From: Flavobacteriales bacterium
GTDB taxonomy: Bacteria > Bacteroidota > Bacteroidia > Flavobacteriales_F > PHOS-HE28
Assembly: GCA_016716605.1 (NCBI GenBank)
Contig: JADJWA010000001.1
Coordinates: 868,001-932,000 of the forward strand
Length of the DNA stretch: 64,000 nt
Direction of reading: 5' to 3'
Below the pieces are notes generated by a model. It was not told where the DNA came from and ran no database searches. It saw only the letters and a program-made list of their open reading frames with translations. The position numbers and the translations under genes are program-made. This document shows, one piece after another, positions 19,612-26,822 of the stretch (positions are counted from its first letter, which is position 1; the number at the start of each line of letters is the position of its first letter).

Positions 19612-20361
19612 TCACTGCACCGTCACCGACTGCGAGCGGAGCGATTGCTTCACGAAATAGATCCGCTTGCCACCGATCACCTCGTTCGCCGAATTGTAGG
19701 CCACCACTTGCGCCAGCGCCGATCCGGTGACCAGGCTGCTGAGCTCTGCTGCGCTGAAGGTGCATGCCGTGGCATTGCCCGCGAGCGTGCGCGCGACAGG
19801 CCCGATCACGAAGAGCACGGAATCGGCGCTGACCACGGCATCGACTGTAAGGGTATGTCCCGATGCGCGCACCACGGTGCTGCTGCTGGTTATCCCGCCG
19901 GTAGCCGGATAGGGGCCCATGATGGTGCGCGTGAAGGCGGAGAAACCGCTTCCGCCGCCGGCGACCCAGGTCACTTCATTCGACGCGGTGAGGTCGATCC
20001 CGGTTGGGCTGGTGGCTGGCGGGATATAGGCGTAGGCATTGCCGGCTTGCGGACCAAGGAGCTCGCCATTGCACGAAACGGCCCCCACGTTCACCATGTT
20101 GGCGAACTGATCATTGCTGAAGGCCCCAGCGGCCAGGCCCGCGATGATCTCCTGCGGGCCCAGCGGCGTGCTGATGGTGACGTAGGCCCGCGTTGCGGCC
20201 AGCACGCCATCGGCATCGGAGAAGGAAGGAGTGGTGCTCGCCGTGCTATTGCCGGACCCACCACCAGGAGTGTCCGTGGAGGAGCCGTTATCCTCCTTCT
20301 CGCAGGCGGAGAGCACGAGTACGGAAGCAAGGCCAGCAATCGCGATGGAACGGGCGCTCAT
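19612..20361 (-). CDS. Hypothetical lipoprotein
   Basis: A 249-residue protein with signal peptide MSARSIAIAGLASVLVLSAC (lipobox LSAC) and a Gly/Ser-rich tether. The mature part is beta-rich with segments such as ADGVLAATRAYVTISTPLGPQEI, AGAFSNDQFANMVNVGAVSCNGELL and NAYAYIPPATSPTGIDL. These match a family of Bacteroidota lipoproteins of unknown function seen near surface proteins; I cannot name a role. The start at 20361 (MSARS) is preferred to an upstream in-frame ATG that adds a non-signal-like extension. It lies 97 bp downstream of the carboxyltransferase gene on the same strand. Confidence 0.68.
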   Translation of the reverse strand: MSARSIAIAGLASVLVLSACEKEDNGSSTDTPGGGSGNSTASTTPSFSDADGVLAATRAYVTISTPLGPQEIIAGLAAGAFSNDQFANMVNVGAVSCNGELLGPQAGNAYAYIPPATSPTGIDLTASNEVTWVAGGGSGFSAFTRTIMGPYPATGGITSSSTVVRASGHTLTVDAVVSADSVLFVIGPVARTLAGNATACTFSAAELSSLVTGSALAQVVAYNSANEVIGGKRIYFVKQSLRSQSVTVQ

Positions 20362-20457
20362 GTTCGTTGGCGGTTTGTTCGACACGAAGTTGCGGCCGCA
20401 GGGCATTCGTCGGGGGCCCTTCGCGCCGAAGAATTCAACAGCGCGGACGCATGCGGC

Positions 20458-21999
20458 TCACAGCGGGATGTTCCCGTGCTTCTTCCGTGGCAGCTTATCC
20501 ACCTTGTTGCGTAGCATGTCGAGCGCGGCCATCACCTTGATGCGCGTCTGCGACGGGCGGATCACCTCGTCAACATAGCCGCGCGCGGCGGCCTCGTACG
20601 GGTTGGCGAACTGTTCCCTGTACTCGGCCTCTTTCTCTTTCCACTTCGCACCCTTATCGGCGGCCTTGGCGATCTCGCCCTTGAAGATGATTTCGGCGGC
20701 GCCCTTGGCGCCCATCACGGCGATCTCCGCGCTGGGCCAAGCGAAGTTCATGTCGCAGCCGATATGCTTGCTGTTCATCACATCGTAAGCGCCGCCGTAT
20801 GCCTTTCGCGTGATGATGGTGATGCGCGGCACCGTGGCCTCGCTGAAGGCGTAGAGCAGCTTGGCGCCGTGGTTGATGATGCCGCGCCACTCTTGGTCGG
20901 TGCCGGGCAGGAAGCCGGGCACATCCACGAAGGTGATGAGCGGGATGTTGAAGGCATCGCAGAAGCGCACGAAGCGCGCGGCCTTGGTGCTGGCATCGAT
21001 GTCGAGCACCCCGGCGAGCACAGCGGGCTGGTTGGCTACGCAGCCCACCGTGCGGCCCGCCACGCGAGCGAAGCCGATCACCATGTTGCGGGCGTACTCC
21101 GCATGCACCTCCATGCTGCTATCCGGGTCAATCACCGCGTTCATCACCTGCCTGATGTCGTAGGGCTGGTTGGGGTTGTCAGGGATGACCGTATCGAGCT
21201 CGGGTCGCAGCTCATCGCTCGGCACGTAGGGCAGCGCAGGCGGCTCCTCCTCGCAATTGCTGGGGATGTAGCCCACCAGCTGGCGCAATTGCCAGATGGC
21301 CTCGATCTCATTGGGTGCGGTGAAGTGCGCCACGCCGCTCTTGGTGGCGTGGGTGCTGGCGCCGCCGAGGTCCTCGCTGCTCACCTCCTCATGCGTCACG
21401 GTTTTCACCACGTTGGGGCCGGTCACGAACATGTAGCTGGTGCCTTCGGCCATGAGCACGAAGTCCGTTAGCGCCGGCGAGTACACGGCACCGCCCGCGC
21501 ATGGGCCGAGGATGGCGCTGATCTGCGGTACCACGCCGCTGGCCCGCACGTTCCGGAAGAAGATGTCAGCATAGCCGCCGAGCGAGACCACGCCTTCCTG
21601 GATGCGCGCGCCACCGCTATCGTTGAGGCCGATCACCGGCGCGCCATTCTGCATGGCCAGATCCATCACCCGGCAGATCTTCTGCGCATGGGCCTCGGCG
21701 AGCGATCCGCCCAGCACCGTGAAATCCTGCGAGAACACATACACCAGTCGGCCTCCCACGGTGCCATAGCCCGTGACCACGCCATCGCCGAGGAACTTCT
21801 GCTTGTCGAGCCCGAAGTTGCTGCTGCGGTGCGTGACCAGCTGGCCAAGCTCCTGGAAGCTGCCTTCGTCGAGCAGCAGTCCGATGCGCTCGCGCGCGGT
21901 GAGCTTGCCCTTCTTGTGCTGCGCTTCGATGCGATCCTTGCCGCCGCCTTCCAGGGCCTTCGCGGTGAGCTGGTCGAGTCGGTCGAACTGTTCCTTCAT
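20458..21999 (-). CDS. Acyl-CoA carboxylase carboxyltransferase (beta) subunit, PccB-like
   Basis: The 513-residue protein transfers CO2 from carboxybiotin to an acyl-CoA (propionyl-, acetyl- or methylcrotonyl-CoA). Crotonase-fold signatures of both halves are visible: NDSGGARIQEGVVSLGGYADIF and GPCAGGAVYSPALTDF in the N half, and VPGFLPGTDQEWRGIINHGAKLLYAF and TRKAYGGAYDVM in the C half. The C-terminus PRKKHGNIPL is the typical PccB/AccD5 end. No biotin subunit is adjacent; accC-accB near 62061-64000 could supply it, or a dedicated alpha subunit elsewhere. ATG 21999 (MKEQFDRLDQL) is the family-like start; upstream in-frame codons cross the promoter-like box at 22029. Confidence 0.9.
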   Translation of the reverse strand: MKEQFDRLDQLTAKALEGGGKDRIEAQHKKGKLTARERIGLLLDEGSFQELGQLVTHRSSNFGLDKQKFLGDGVVTGYGTVGGRLVYVFSQDFTVLGGSLAEAHAQKICRVMDLAMQNGAPVIGLNDSGGARIQEGVVSLGGYADIFFRNVRASGVVPQISAILGPCAGGAVYSPALTDFVLMAEGTSYMFVTGPNVVKTVTHEEVSSEDLGGASTHATKSGVAHFTAPNEIEAIWQLRQLVGYIPSNCEEEPPALPYVPSDELRPELDTVIPDNPNQPYDIRQVMNAVIDPDSSMEVHAEYARNMVIGFARVAGRTVGCVANQPAVLAGVLDIDASTKAARFVRFCDAFNIPLITFVDVPGFLPGTDQEWRGIINHGAKLLYAFSEATVPRITIITRKAYGGAYDVMNSKHIGCDMNFAWPSAEIAVMGAKGAAEIIFKGEIAKAADKGAKWKEKEAEYREQFANPYEAAARGYVDEVIRPSQTRIKVMAALDMLRNKVDKLPRKKHGNIPL

Positions 22000-22028
22000 G
22001 GCTGGCATCGCCCTGTTCCGGGGCGGGG

Positions 22029-22036
22029 CGAATGTA
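22029..22036 (-). promoter_or_regulatory. -7-like box TACATTCG upstream of the carboxyltransferase gene
   Basis: Read on the minus strand it is TACATTCG, ending 29 nt before the start at 21999. A small palindrome, CCTGCC-gcc-GGCAGG (22037-22051), abuts it on the upstream side and could be an operator or part of a dispersed repeat. Confidence 0.42.
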
Positions 22037-22126
22037 CCTGCCGCCGGCAGGCAGGCCGGACCCAGGCTGCCTGACATGGATTGGTCCAGCACGGCGCACA
22101 GCCCCGGCCCTTGCTACTTTGCCCGC

Positions 22127-24055
22127 ATGAAGCTGCGCTTCGCCGACCTGCCGGTACGCACCAAGTTCATGGTGACCTTGGGCCTGCCCGTGCTGGGCAT
22201 GGTGCTTCTGATCGGCAAGCAGATCGATGGCAGCCTCAAACGGCTTGACGTGATGGAGTACATCGACCAGCAGACACGGCTGATCGGGCTCTACGCGAAT
22301 GTGGTGCACGAGCTCCAACGTGAACGGGCCATGGCCGTAGGATACCTGGCCGGCCTCGAAGTGCTGCCTCAGAAGCTCGACCTGCAGCAGGCGCGCACCG
22401 ATGGGGCATTGGTCACACTGGAATTGCCCGGCAACCCGATCAGTGCTGCGATCCTGAGCAAGCGGCCCTTCGAGGGGCTCAACATCCTGAGGCAGCGTGT
22501 GCGCGAGCGGCGCATCGACCCCGGCAGCGTGAGCCGGGCCTATCGCGCCATGGACCAAGCGCTGCTCGATGAACTCGGCCGGTCCGGCAAGCTTCAGCTC
22601 GATCCAGGTACCAAGGACCGGCTGTACACCCACCTGCGGCTGCTCAGCGCCAAGGAGGCCTTGTGCGTGCTGCGCGACAAGCTCACCATCGGCTACGCTG
22701 CACGCCCCATCGAGTCCACGGACGTGGCGGAGCTCGCCGAGCAGGTCAGCGCCTACGAGACCAATATGCTGCTCTTCGAGCGCGATGCGCCAGCCGAGGT
22801 GCTCAAGGCCTACCAGGAGGAGTTCCAGGGCGAAGACGTCAACTTCATGCGGTCGTTGATCGGCACCGTGAAGCAGCGGCGGTCGCCCGACCTGGAGATC
22901 GCGCCGCGCGAATGGTGGGAGCTCTCGATCGCCGCCGTGGAGAAGCTGCGCGTGGTGGAGGCGCGCTCGTTGGCGCTCATCACTTCCAGCTCGTCTGCCA
23001 ACAGCCGCGATGCCGAACTGCGGCTATTCACGGTGCTGGCCGCGCTCATCGCGGTGGTATCGGCGGTGTTCATCATGGGCTTCGTGATCACCCGCGGCGT
23101 GAGCCGCACCGTGGCCGAGGTGGGGCGCGCCGCGCGATCCATGGCCGTGGGCGATGTGAACGTGAAGGTGCGCGCCACCGGCAACGATGAGATCGGCCAG
23201 ATGGCCGTGGCCTTCAACGGCATGGTGGATAACCAGCGCTCGCTGGCACGCAGCGCGGAGGCCATCGGCCGCGGCGATTACGATGTTCCCGTGAACGTGC
23301 GCGGCACGCAGGACCAGCTGGGGCTTGCCTTGGCTCGCATGAAGGAGAACTTGAAAGCCGCCCGCCTGCGCGATGATGAGCAGGCCCGTGCCCTGAAGGC
23401 CGAGAAGGACAAGCTCGAAGAGGCCAACCAGCGGATCAGCGTGCTCATCAAGGAGATGCACCACCGCGTGAAGAACAACCTGCAGGTGATCGCGAGCCTT
23501 CTTCGCCTTCAAGCGGCATCCTTCACTGACGAGCGGCTCCAAGCCGCTTTCGACCAGAGCCAGAGCCGCGTGACCAGCATGGCGCTCATCCATGAGAAGC
23601 TCTATAAAGGCGATGAGCTGGCCACGGTGGAGGTGGCCCTTTACATCGAGGAGCTCTTCGATGAGCTCGTGCGCGTGAATGATGTGCAGGAGCGGATCAC
23701 GCGGAGCACCGATATCGACCCAGGCCTCACCCTCGGCCTCAGCACCATGGTGCCACTGGGCCTGCTGCTCAACGAGCTCATCACCAATTCGCTGAAGCAT
23801 GCCTTCAGGGGCCGTGCTGAAGGCCGCGTCACCCTGGCGCTGCATCGCGTAGAGGATGCGCCGCCTTACGGAACCGCTTTCGACCTGCTCTACGCGGACG
23901 ACGGCACGGGAATCCCGTTGGAGAAGCTGCAGTCCAGTGGCGACACGCTTGGGGCCACGCTCATCGAGGGCCTCGTGGAGCAGCTCAACGGCCACTTGAC
24001 CGTCGAGGGCGGCAGCACCGGGACTCGGTACATGATTCGTTTCAAGGGACGATGA
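22127..24055 (+). CDS. Sensor histidine kinase with NIT (nitrate/nitrite-type) sensing domain, HWE/HisKA_2 type
   Basis: The 642-residue membrane kinase has a first membrane helix at about residues 13-31 (KFMVTLGLPVLGMVLLIGK), then a periplasmic helical domain with the NIT signature (ERAMAVGYLAG, VSRAYRAMDQALLDELGRSG, KEALCVLRDKL). A second helix lies near 302-322, followed by tandem HAMP-like linkers (NDEIGQMAVAFNGMV and RGDYDVPVNVRGTQDQLG) and a HisKA_2 kinase: HHRVKNNLQVIASLLRLQA (His near residue 445), ATPase N-box LLLNELITNSLKHAF, G-box DDGTGIP. No response regulator is adjacent, so it is an orphan here. NIT domains bind nitrate or nitrite in some proteins but the ligand should not be assumed. 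ATG 22127 follows TACTTTG; the upstream extension overlaps the divergent gene. Confidence 0.88.
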   Translation: MKLRFADLPVRTKFMVTLGLPVLGMVLLIGKQIDGSLKRLDVMEYIDQQTRLIGLYANVVHELQRERAMAVGYLAGLEVLPQKLDLQQARTDGALVTLELPGNPISAAILSKRPFEGLNILRQRVRERRIDPGSVSRAYRAMDQALLDELGRSGKLQLDPGTKDRLYTHLRLLSAKEALCVLRDKLTIGYAARPIESTDVAELAEQVSAYETNMLLFERDAPAEVLKAYQEEFQGEDVNFMRSLIGTVKQRRSPDLEIAPREWWELSIAAVEKLRVVEARSLALITSSSSANSRDAELRLFTVLAALIAVVSAVFIMGFVITRGVSRTVAEVGRAARSMAVGDVNVKVRATGNDEIGQMAVAFNGMVDNQRSLARSAEAIGRGDYDVPVNVRGTQDQLGLALARMKENLKAARLRDDEQARALKAEKDKLEEANQRISVLIKEMHHRVKNNLQVIASLLRLQAASFTDERLQAAFDQSQSRVTSMALIHEKLYKGDELATVEVALYIEELFDELVRVNDVQERITRSTDIDPGLTLGLSTMVPLGLLLNELITNSLKHAFRGRAEGRVTLALHRVEDAPPYGTAFDLLYADDGTGIPLEKLQSSGDTLGATLIEGLVEQLNGHLTVEGGSTGTRYMIRFKGR

Positions 24056-24097
24056 TCATCCGCTGGATGCATCGGAAAGACAATATCCGGAAGTGCA

Positions 24098-24116
24098 TCC
24101 GGAGTGACGCTCCGGA
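24098..24116 (+). terminator. Possible stem-loop after the NIT kinase gene
   Basis: TCCGGAG (24098-24104) pairs with CTCCGGA (24110-24116) around a 5-nt loop, 42 nt past the stop at 24055. No T-tract follows, so termination is uncertain. Confidence 0.35.
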
Positions 24117-24163
24117 CGTGTTGCGAATCAGCTATGGGCGAACTCAGCCCCTGCCTAATTCAA

Positions 24164-24916
24164 TCAATCCGCCTCCAGTTCCGCCTCCACCTCTTCGGTG
24201 AGGTCCATGTTGTGATAGACGGCGTTCACGTCGTCGTCCTCATTGAGCATGTCAACGAGCTTGAGCACGGCGCGCGCCGTGGGGGCATCGGCGGGCGTGG
24301 TCACCAGCGGAAAGCGCTTCAGCTCGGCGCTCTTCGCCTCCACGCCCAGCGCTTCGAGCTTCTGCTGCATGGCGCCGAAGGAGGCGAAGGGCGCGTAGAT
24401 GACGAACCCGTCCTCATCGCGCACCACATCATCGGCGCCCCCATCGATCACCTCCATCTCGAACTCATCGGCATCGCGGCCATTGAGCGCGGCGGTTTCG
24501 ATCACGAATTCGGCCTTGCGCTCGAAGATGTGCGCGAGCGAACCGCTGTTGCCCAGGTTGGCGCCGCACTTGCTGAAGTAGCTGCGCACATTGGCCACGG
24601 TCCGCGTGGTGTTGTTCGTGGCGGCCTCCACGAACACAGCCACGCCGCCCGAAGCGTATCCTTCATAGGTCACTTCCGCGAAATCGGCCTCCTCGCCGCC
24701 GGCCGCTTTCTTGATCGCTCGGTCGATGTTGTCCTTGGGCATGTTCATGCCCCTCGCGTTCTGGATGGCGACCTTGAGGCGGCTGTTCGCTTCGGGATTC
24801 GGCCCACCGGCCTTTACCGCCATGGCAATCTCCTTACCGATGCGCGTGAAGAGCTTGCTGAGCTTGGCATTGCGCGCGAAGATCTTGTGCTTGCGTTTCT
24901 CGAATATGCGTCCCAT
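24164..24916 (-). CDS. YebC/PmpR family protein
   Basis: The 250-residue protein has the three-domain YebC layout. The N-terminal domain MGRIFEKRKHKIFARNAKLSKLFTRIGKEIAMAV is the Bacteroidota variant of the usual MAGHSKWANIKHRK start. RLKVAIQNARGMNMPKDNIDRAIKKA and YEGYASGGVAVFVEAATNN are family signatures, and the third domain ends EDDDVNAVYHNMD. Members have been described as DNA-binding regulators and, more recently, as factors that relieve ribosome stalling; which applies here cannot be told. It is monocistronic and preceded by a TACATTCG box. Confidence 0.92.
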   Translation of the reverse strand: MGRIFEKRKHKIFARNAKLSKLFTRIGKEIAMAVKAGGPNPEANSRLKVAIQNARGMNMPKDNIDRAIKKAAGGEEADFAEVTYEGYASGGVAVFVEAATNNTTRTVANVRSYFSKCGANLGNSGSLAHIFERKAEFVIETAALNGRDADEFEMEVIDGGADDVVRDEDGFVIYAPFASFGAMQQKLEALGVEAKSAELKRFPLVTTPADAPTARAVLKLVDMLNEDDDVNAVYHNMDLTEEVEAELEAD

Positions 24917-24939
24917 GAGGCGTGGCCGTTTGCGGAGCG

Positions 24940-24947
24940 CGAATGTA
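24940..24947 (-). promoter_or_regulatory. -7-like box TACATTCG upstream of the yebC-family gene
   Basis: On the minus strand TACATTCG ends 23 nt before the ATG at 24916, the same variant and spacing range as before the carboxyltransferase and lepA genes. Confidence 0.45.
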
Positions 24948-24971
24948 GAACCGGTCCCAAGAATCCCCCTT

Positions 24972-25088
24972 CGGGGCCCCCGGGGCGGGGGGGGGCGCCC
25001 CCGCGCGCGCGCCCCCCCCCGGCCGGCCCCGCCCGGCCCGGGGCCCCCCCCCGGGGGGGGCCGGGCCCGCGCCGCCCCGGGCGGCGGG
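24972..25088. other. 117-bp block containing only G and C (probable assembly or base-calling artefact)
   Basis: Every base from 24972 to 25088 is G or C, with runs such as nine C (25012-25020) and nine C followed by eight G, and alternating CG. Neither strand's translation resembles a protein, and nothing similar occurs elsewhere in the window. It lies in the gap between the yebC-family and outer-membrane genes, so no coding sequence is interrupted. A collapsed or corrupted join between contigs is the simplest reading; a genuine hypermutated spacer is possible but unlikely. Confidence 0.6.
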
Positions 25089-25150
25089 AGCCCCCGCCCG
25101 CCCCCCGCAAGGAACGCTGGGAATGGTTGGCCGGGTGGGCCGCGAGCTGT

Positions 25151-25168
25151 GCCCTCTACGAAGAGGGC
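25151..25168 (-). terminator. Possible stem-loop after the outer-membrane barrel gene
   Basis: GCCCTCT (25151-25157) pairs perfectly with AGAGGGC (25162-25168) around a 4-nt loop ACGA, 42 nt past the stop at 25211 in the minus direction. No T-tract follows. Confidence 0.4.
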
Positions 25169-25210
25169 TGGCTCACGGCCCCGGGCCCAACCCCTCGTAG
25201 CGCCTGCGCG

Positions 25211-26209
25211 CTAGTTGAACCCGACCAATTGCAAGCCCACCGCCCAGGGGGTGAGCTCCGGCCCCTTGCCTTCCCGGAATAGCGGGGTGAGCGACCGTTC
25301 CGCGAATAGCGTGAACTTGCCGAAGCCGATGCGAGCAGCCGCTGCCAATCGGTAGGGCAGCAAGTTGAAGTCGCCCTTGTCGCGGTCAAGCACGGTCTTG
25401 CCCTCCACCTGGTAGCGCTGCTTGTACATGGTATCGAAGTACCAGCTGCCCACCACGCCGACCGCCAGATTGACGTTGTTCCGGCGCGAGTAACGGTAGC
25501 GCTTCGCCAGGGCGCCGGTGGTGTCGGCACGGGCGGCTTCGAGGTCGGCGGCGCTGGGCATGGGCGCGCGCCTGGTGTTGAACTCGAGCATCAGCGGCAT
25601 GCGGAAGCCCATCATGCGCAGCTTGTTCTTATCGATATCAGGGCTTTCAACCGGCACGCCGATGATGCTGTCGCCTTGCTGGCTGAGGAGCACGTTCTCC
25701 TTCAGGCGGTAATTCACGAATTCCCAGCCCAAGCCGGTGAGCAGGCCCACGTGGTGCGTGCCGAACTCGATCTTCTGCTCCATGATGTTGATGCTCAGGA
25801 ACCGCGAGCGGCCGTGGTCGATCTGCATGAACCCGGCGCTGGCATCGAGGTCTGCATCGCCATCGGCACCTGTGAGGAAATTCACGCCGGCATCGACCCC
25901 GGCCCAATTGGTGAACTGGTTGCGGCGCTCGCGGCGCTTGTCGCGAAGCACTTCGTTGAGGCTGTCCTGCTTGCTCACCCAAGGTTTGGGCTCGGTCTTC
26001 ACCGTGATCCGCTTGTACTTGGTGTCGATGGTGAAGCCGCCCTTGGTGACCACGGTGTCGCCTTCGGTCATTTTCACGGTGAGGCCTTCATCGCTCTGTA
26101 GGCGCAACTCCAACGCCTGCATGCGGTCCGGGGAGACGGCGGTATCGTTCTGCGCATTGGCGATGGGGGACAACAGCAGGATGGAGGAGGTCAGGAGCGC
26201 GGTCTTCAT
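25211..26209 (-). CDS. PorT-like outer-membrane beta-barrel protein, ECF-controlled
   Basis: A 332-residue exported protein: signal peptide MKTALLTSSILLLSPIANA (mature Gln), a charged segment up to about residue 110 including KYKRITVKTEPKPWVSK, then alternating amphipathic strands (NQFTNWAGVDAGVNFLTG, GLLTGLGWEFVNYRL, GFRMPLMLEFN, NVNLAVGVVGSWYF, LPYRLAAAARIGFGKFTLFAE) ending ELTPWAVGLQLVGFN, with the terminal Phe-Asn usual for barrels. It fits the PorT/outer-membrane barrel class; an exact role is unknown. It is preceded by its own TGTAAC-N16-CGTCCT promoter (26230-26257), shared with the sigma operon, so it is likely a regulon output. An upstream in-frame ATG would include that promoter and is rejected. 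Confidence 0.78.
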   Translation of the reverse strand: MKTALLTSSILLLSPIANAQNDTAVSPDRMQALELRLQSDEGLTVKMTEGDTVVTKGGFTIDTKYKRITVKTEPKPWVSKQDSLNEVLRDKRRERRNQFTNWAGVDAGVNFLTGADGDADLDASAGFMQIDHGRSRFLSINIMEQKIEFGTHHVGLLTGLGWEFVNYRLKENVLLSQQGDSIIGVPVESPDIDKNKLRMMGFRMPLMLEFNTRRAPMPSAADLEAARADTTGALAKRYRYSRRNNVNLAVGVVGSWYFDTMYKQRYQVEGKTVLDRDKGDFNLLPYRLAAAARIGFGKFTLFAERSLTPLFREGKGPELTPWAVGLQLVGFN

Positions 26210-26229
26210 GGGTTCGTCTTCTTGGTCGT

Positions 26230-26257
26230 AGGACGACTTCATGCCGGTGGAGTTACA
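26230..26257 (-). promoter_or_regulatory. ECF-type promoter TGTAAC-N16-CGTCCT upstream of the barrel gene
   Basis: On the minus strand TGTAAC (26252-26257) and CGTCCT (26230-26235) are separated by 16 nt, and the second box ends 20 nt before the ATG at 26209. The same two boxes occur before the sigma gene and the TonB-like gene. Confidence 0.75.
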
Positions 26258-26322
26258 ACGCGATGCAAATGCGAACGGCCCCGCTCCCGCGAGGCCGTTA
26301 CGCTCCAAGCTGCCGCTGCCTA

Positions 26323-26703
26323 TCAGCCTTGGCGCTCGGGATGGAAGTCGATGACCATGTGCGTGGTTCTCCAGATGCCCTCGGGGTTGCTGCCGATGTC
26401 GATGCGCGCCAGCTTGCGCAGCACGTAGGCCCGAAGGCGCTCGTTGGAGCTGTTGCAGGTGAGCACTTGCACCTTGCCTTCCGCGTCGATGTTGAAGCTT
26501 ACGAAGACCTTGCCCGTCATATCCCCCTGTTCCAGCCAGGGATAGCTCATGTGGCGGTTCAGGGCCCGGTCGAGGGCGCGCTCGAGCACGGTGGCGGTGG
26601 CGGTGGCCGGCGCATTACCAGGGATCGGCTCGGCGGCACGGGCGTATCCCAAGGTGAGGACGGAGGCGAAGACGAGCAGGAATCGAGCGATGCGGGTTCT
26701 CAT
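26323..26703 (-). CDS. Small exported TonB-C-terminus-like protein, ECF-controlled
   Basis: A 126-residue protein with signal peptide MRTRIARFLLVFASVLTLGYARA. The mature part (LERALDRALNRHMSYPWLEQGDMTGKVFVSFNIDAEGKVQVLTC) has the strand-helix-strand pattern of a TonB C-terminal domain: an 'x-G-x-V-x-V-x-F-x-I-x-x-x-G-K-V' strand, then ERLRAYVLRKLARIDIG. There is no TonB-type membrane anchor or Pro-rich spacer, so it is probably a free periplasmic protein, not an energy transducer. Such small proteins are common beside sigma/anti-sigma pairs in Bacteroidota. It has its own TGTAAC-N17-CGTCCT promoter. ATG 26703 is preferred to an in-frame start at 26733 that would lie inside the promoter. Confidence 0.68.
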   Translation of the reverse strand: MRTRIARFLLVFASVLTLGYARAAEPIPGNAPATATATVLERALDRALNRHMSYPWLEQGDMTGKVFVSFNIDAEGKVQVLTCNSSNERLRAYVLRKLARIDIGSNPEGIWRTTHMVIDFHPERQG

Positions 26704-26733
26704 GGCAGTGGTGGTGTTGCGTTGATTGCGCAT

Positions 26734-26762
26734 AGGACGGGGCCACGGCCGGCCTCGTTACA
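26734..26762 (-). promoter_or_regulatory. ECF-type promoter TGTAAC-N17-CGTCCT upstream of the TonB-like gene
   Basis: On the minus strand TGTAAC (26757-26762) and CGTCCT (26734-26739) are separated by 17 nt; the second box ends 30 nt before the ATG at 26703. It lies in the 119-bp gap after the anti-sigma gene, so this gene need not rely on read-through. Confidence 0.73.
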
Positions 26763-26822
26763 GAAATACGGTGGCTGGATGATGAGTGGTGCTTCCGTGA
26801 GGATGGGCGGTGCGCTCCGTGC

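Noticed and set aside
21617..22633. A 338-codon minus-strand open frame spanning the start of the carboxyltransferase gene and the NIT kinase gene.
   Set aside because: It is out of frame with the carboxyltransferase, antisense to the kinase, and shows no domain.
24104..25282. A 392-codon plus-strand open frame across the yebC-family gene and the G/C-only block.
   Set aside because: It is antisense to a clear YebC-family protein and continues only because the 117-bp G/C block contains no stop codon; the C-terminal part is Pro/Gly/Arg low complexity.
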